Source: Pseudomonadota bacterium
GTDB lineage: Bacteria > Pseudomonadota > Gammaproteobacteria > Burkholderiales > Rhodocyclaceae
Direction of reading: 5' to 3'
Length of the DNA stretch: 64,000 nucleotides
Assembly (NCBI GenBank): GCA_008501585.1
Contig: QQUN01000072.1
Coordinates: forward strand, 1-64,000
Shown one piece after another: positions 63,359-64,000 of the stretch. Numbering within the stretch: position 1 is the stretch's first letter; each line of letters begins with the position of its first letter. The notes under the pieces were generated by a model that did not search any database, was not told where the DNA came from, and saw nothing but the letters and a program-made list of their open reading frames with translations. Both the position numbers and the translations under genes were made by a program.

Positions 63359-64000
63359 ATGGCGACCGACGACGCCCAGACCGATCTCAAAAAGCGAGCC
63401 CGCCGCCGGCTGGTGGGCGCTGCAGCGCTCGCCCTGCTTGCCGTGATTGTCCTCCCGATGGTGATGGACCCGGCGCCCAAGCCTGTCGGCGAGGATATCC
63501 AGGTCCGCATTCCCAGCCAGGAAGGCGAGAATTTCGCCCAGCGACGCATCGATGCCCCGCCACCGCAGCCGCCCGTGGCGGAATCCAGCCTGCCGCCGGC
63601 GATCGTTGAAAACGCGGCGCCGCCACCGGTGCCGGCGGAGGTCAAGACGCCCGTGGTCGAGAAGCCTGAACCCAGGGTCGAGAAGCCGGAGCCCAAGCCG
63701 GCCGCGCCGCGTGCCGAGCCGGCGAACGACAAGCCCGTGGCGGCGCCGGCAACGGACGAGCGTGCGCGTGTCGAGGCCATCCTGGCCGGCAAGCAGCTCA
63801 AGCCGGAGGCGCCTGCCGCGCCCGGCGAGGCCTTCGTGGTTCAACTCGGGGCGTACGGCAACGAAGACAGCGCAAGCACCTTGGCCGGACAGGTGCGGAG
63901 CAAGGGGTTCAAGGTGTTCACCCAGAAAGTGGGCGCGACGACGCGGGTGCGTGTCGGCCCGTATCCCTCCCGCGACGCTGCCGAGAAGGCCGCCAGCCAG
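63359..64000 (+). CDS. dedD: SPOR-domain cell division protein DedD, cut by window end
   Basis: An open frame from ATG 63359 to the end of the window (214 codons, no stop). It starts MATDDAQTDLKKRARRRLVG, has one membrane helix (about 18-38), a long Pro/Ala/Glu/Lys-rich periplasmic linker with EKPEPRVEKPEPKP, and a C-terminal SPOR domain that begins at EAFVVQLGAYGNEDSASTLA and continues past the edge. SPOR domains bind denuded glycan at the septum. Its position right after folC is the conserved dedD position. Confidence 0.9.
   Translation, partial: MATDDAQTDLKKRARRRLVGAAALALLAVIVLPMVMDPAPKPVGEDIQVRIPSQEGENFAQRRIDAPPPQPPVAESSLPPAIVENAAPPPVPAEVKTPVVEKPEPRVEKPEPKPAAPRAEPANDKPVAAPATDERARVEAILAGKQLKPEAPAAPGEAFVVQLGAYGNEDSASTLAGQVRSKGFKVFTQKVGATTRVRVGPYPSRDAAEKAASQ

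Overview
The window is strongly GC-rich and reads like a chromosome of a betaproteobacterium, most likely Rhodocyclales (the Azoarcus/Thauera/Zoogloeaceae neighbourhood). The best taxonomic evidence is the right-hand housekeeping block leuC-(entericidin)-leuD-leuB-asd-fimV-(membrane protein)-truA-trpF-trpB-trpA-accD-folC-dedD, a characteristic proteobacterial order with the trpBA insertion usual in betaproteobacteria. The assignment is inference from gene order and protein similarity; no rRNA or tRNA gene is visible. No gap between genes exceeds 300 bases.

Region 1 (1-9.9 kb) is the replication/integration end of a prophage, all on the + strand and tightly coupled, many genes joined by 4-base ATGA or GTGA overlaps: a tandem-repeat DUF7666-like protein, a DUF2800 nuclease-like protein, a small ORF, an Enc34-type ssDNA-binding protein, a family A DNA polymerase, a 34-codon ORF, a VRR-NUC nuclease, a small membrane protein, a dCMP deaminase, a C5 cytosine methyltransferase with a long second open frame inside it, an SNF2-type helicase, DUF3310, DUF4224 and a tyrosine integrase. 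The host resumes at a strong bidirectional terminator near 9.9 kb.

Region 2 (10-31.7 kb) is a catabolic region in which five LysR regulators sit beside or divergent from small operons. From left to right: aspartate use (aspA, LysR, dicarboxylate/amino-acid symporter, double-domain Asp/Glu racemase); a LysR-controlled operon for a molybdo/tungsto-enzyme that closely resembles acetylene hydratase, with MaoC hydratase, enoyl-CoA hydratase and aldehyde dehydrogenase; a DoxX-GST-tautomerase operon; a beta-alanine transaminase plus malonate/methylmalonate-semialdehyde dehydrogenase pair; an MFS exporter with its LysR; and glycerate 2-kinase.

Region 3 (31.8-49 kb) is core genome mixed with an efflux system: trxA and rho, fdxA, a CBS protein, fadD, an ilvBN (acetolactate synthase I) operon preceded by a valine-rich ivbL-type leader peptide and attenuator, a complete RND tripartite pump with a divergent TetR/AcrR regulator and AcrR-like operator, aroC, a DUF465 protein, an MFS permease and an M48 lipoprotein peptidase.

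Region 4 (49-64 kb) is the leucine, aspartate-semialdehyde, tryptophan, fatty-acid and folate biosynthesis block, also holding the polar hub protein FimV and ending inside dedD. The most interesting items are the acetylene-hydratase-like operon, the double-coded methyltransferase, the three-variant 27-bp minisatellite gene, the 20-bp inverted-repeat element in front of the phage polymerase and the ivbL attenuator.
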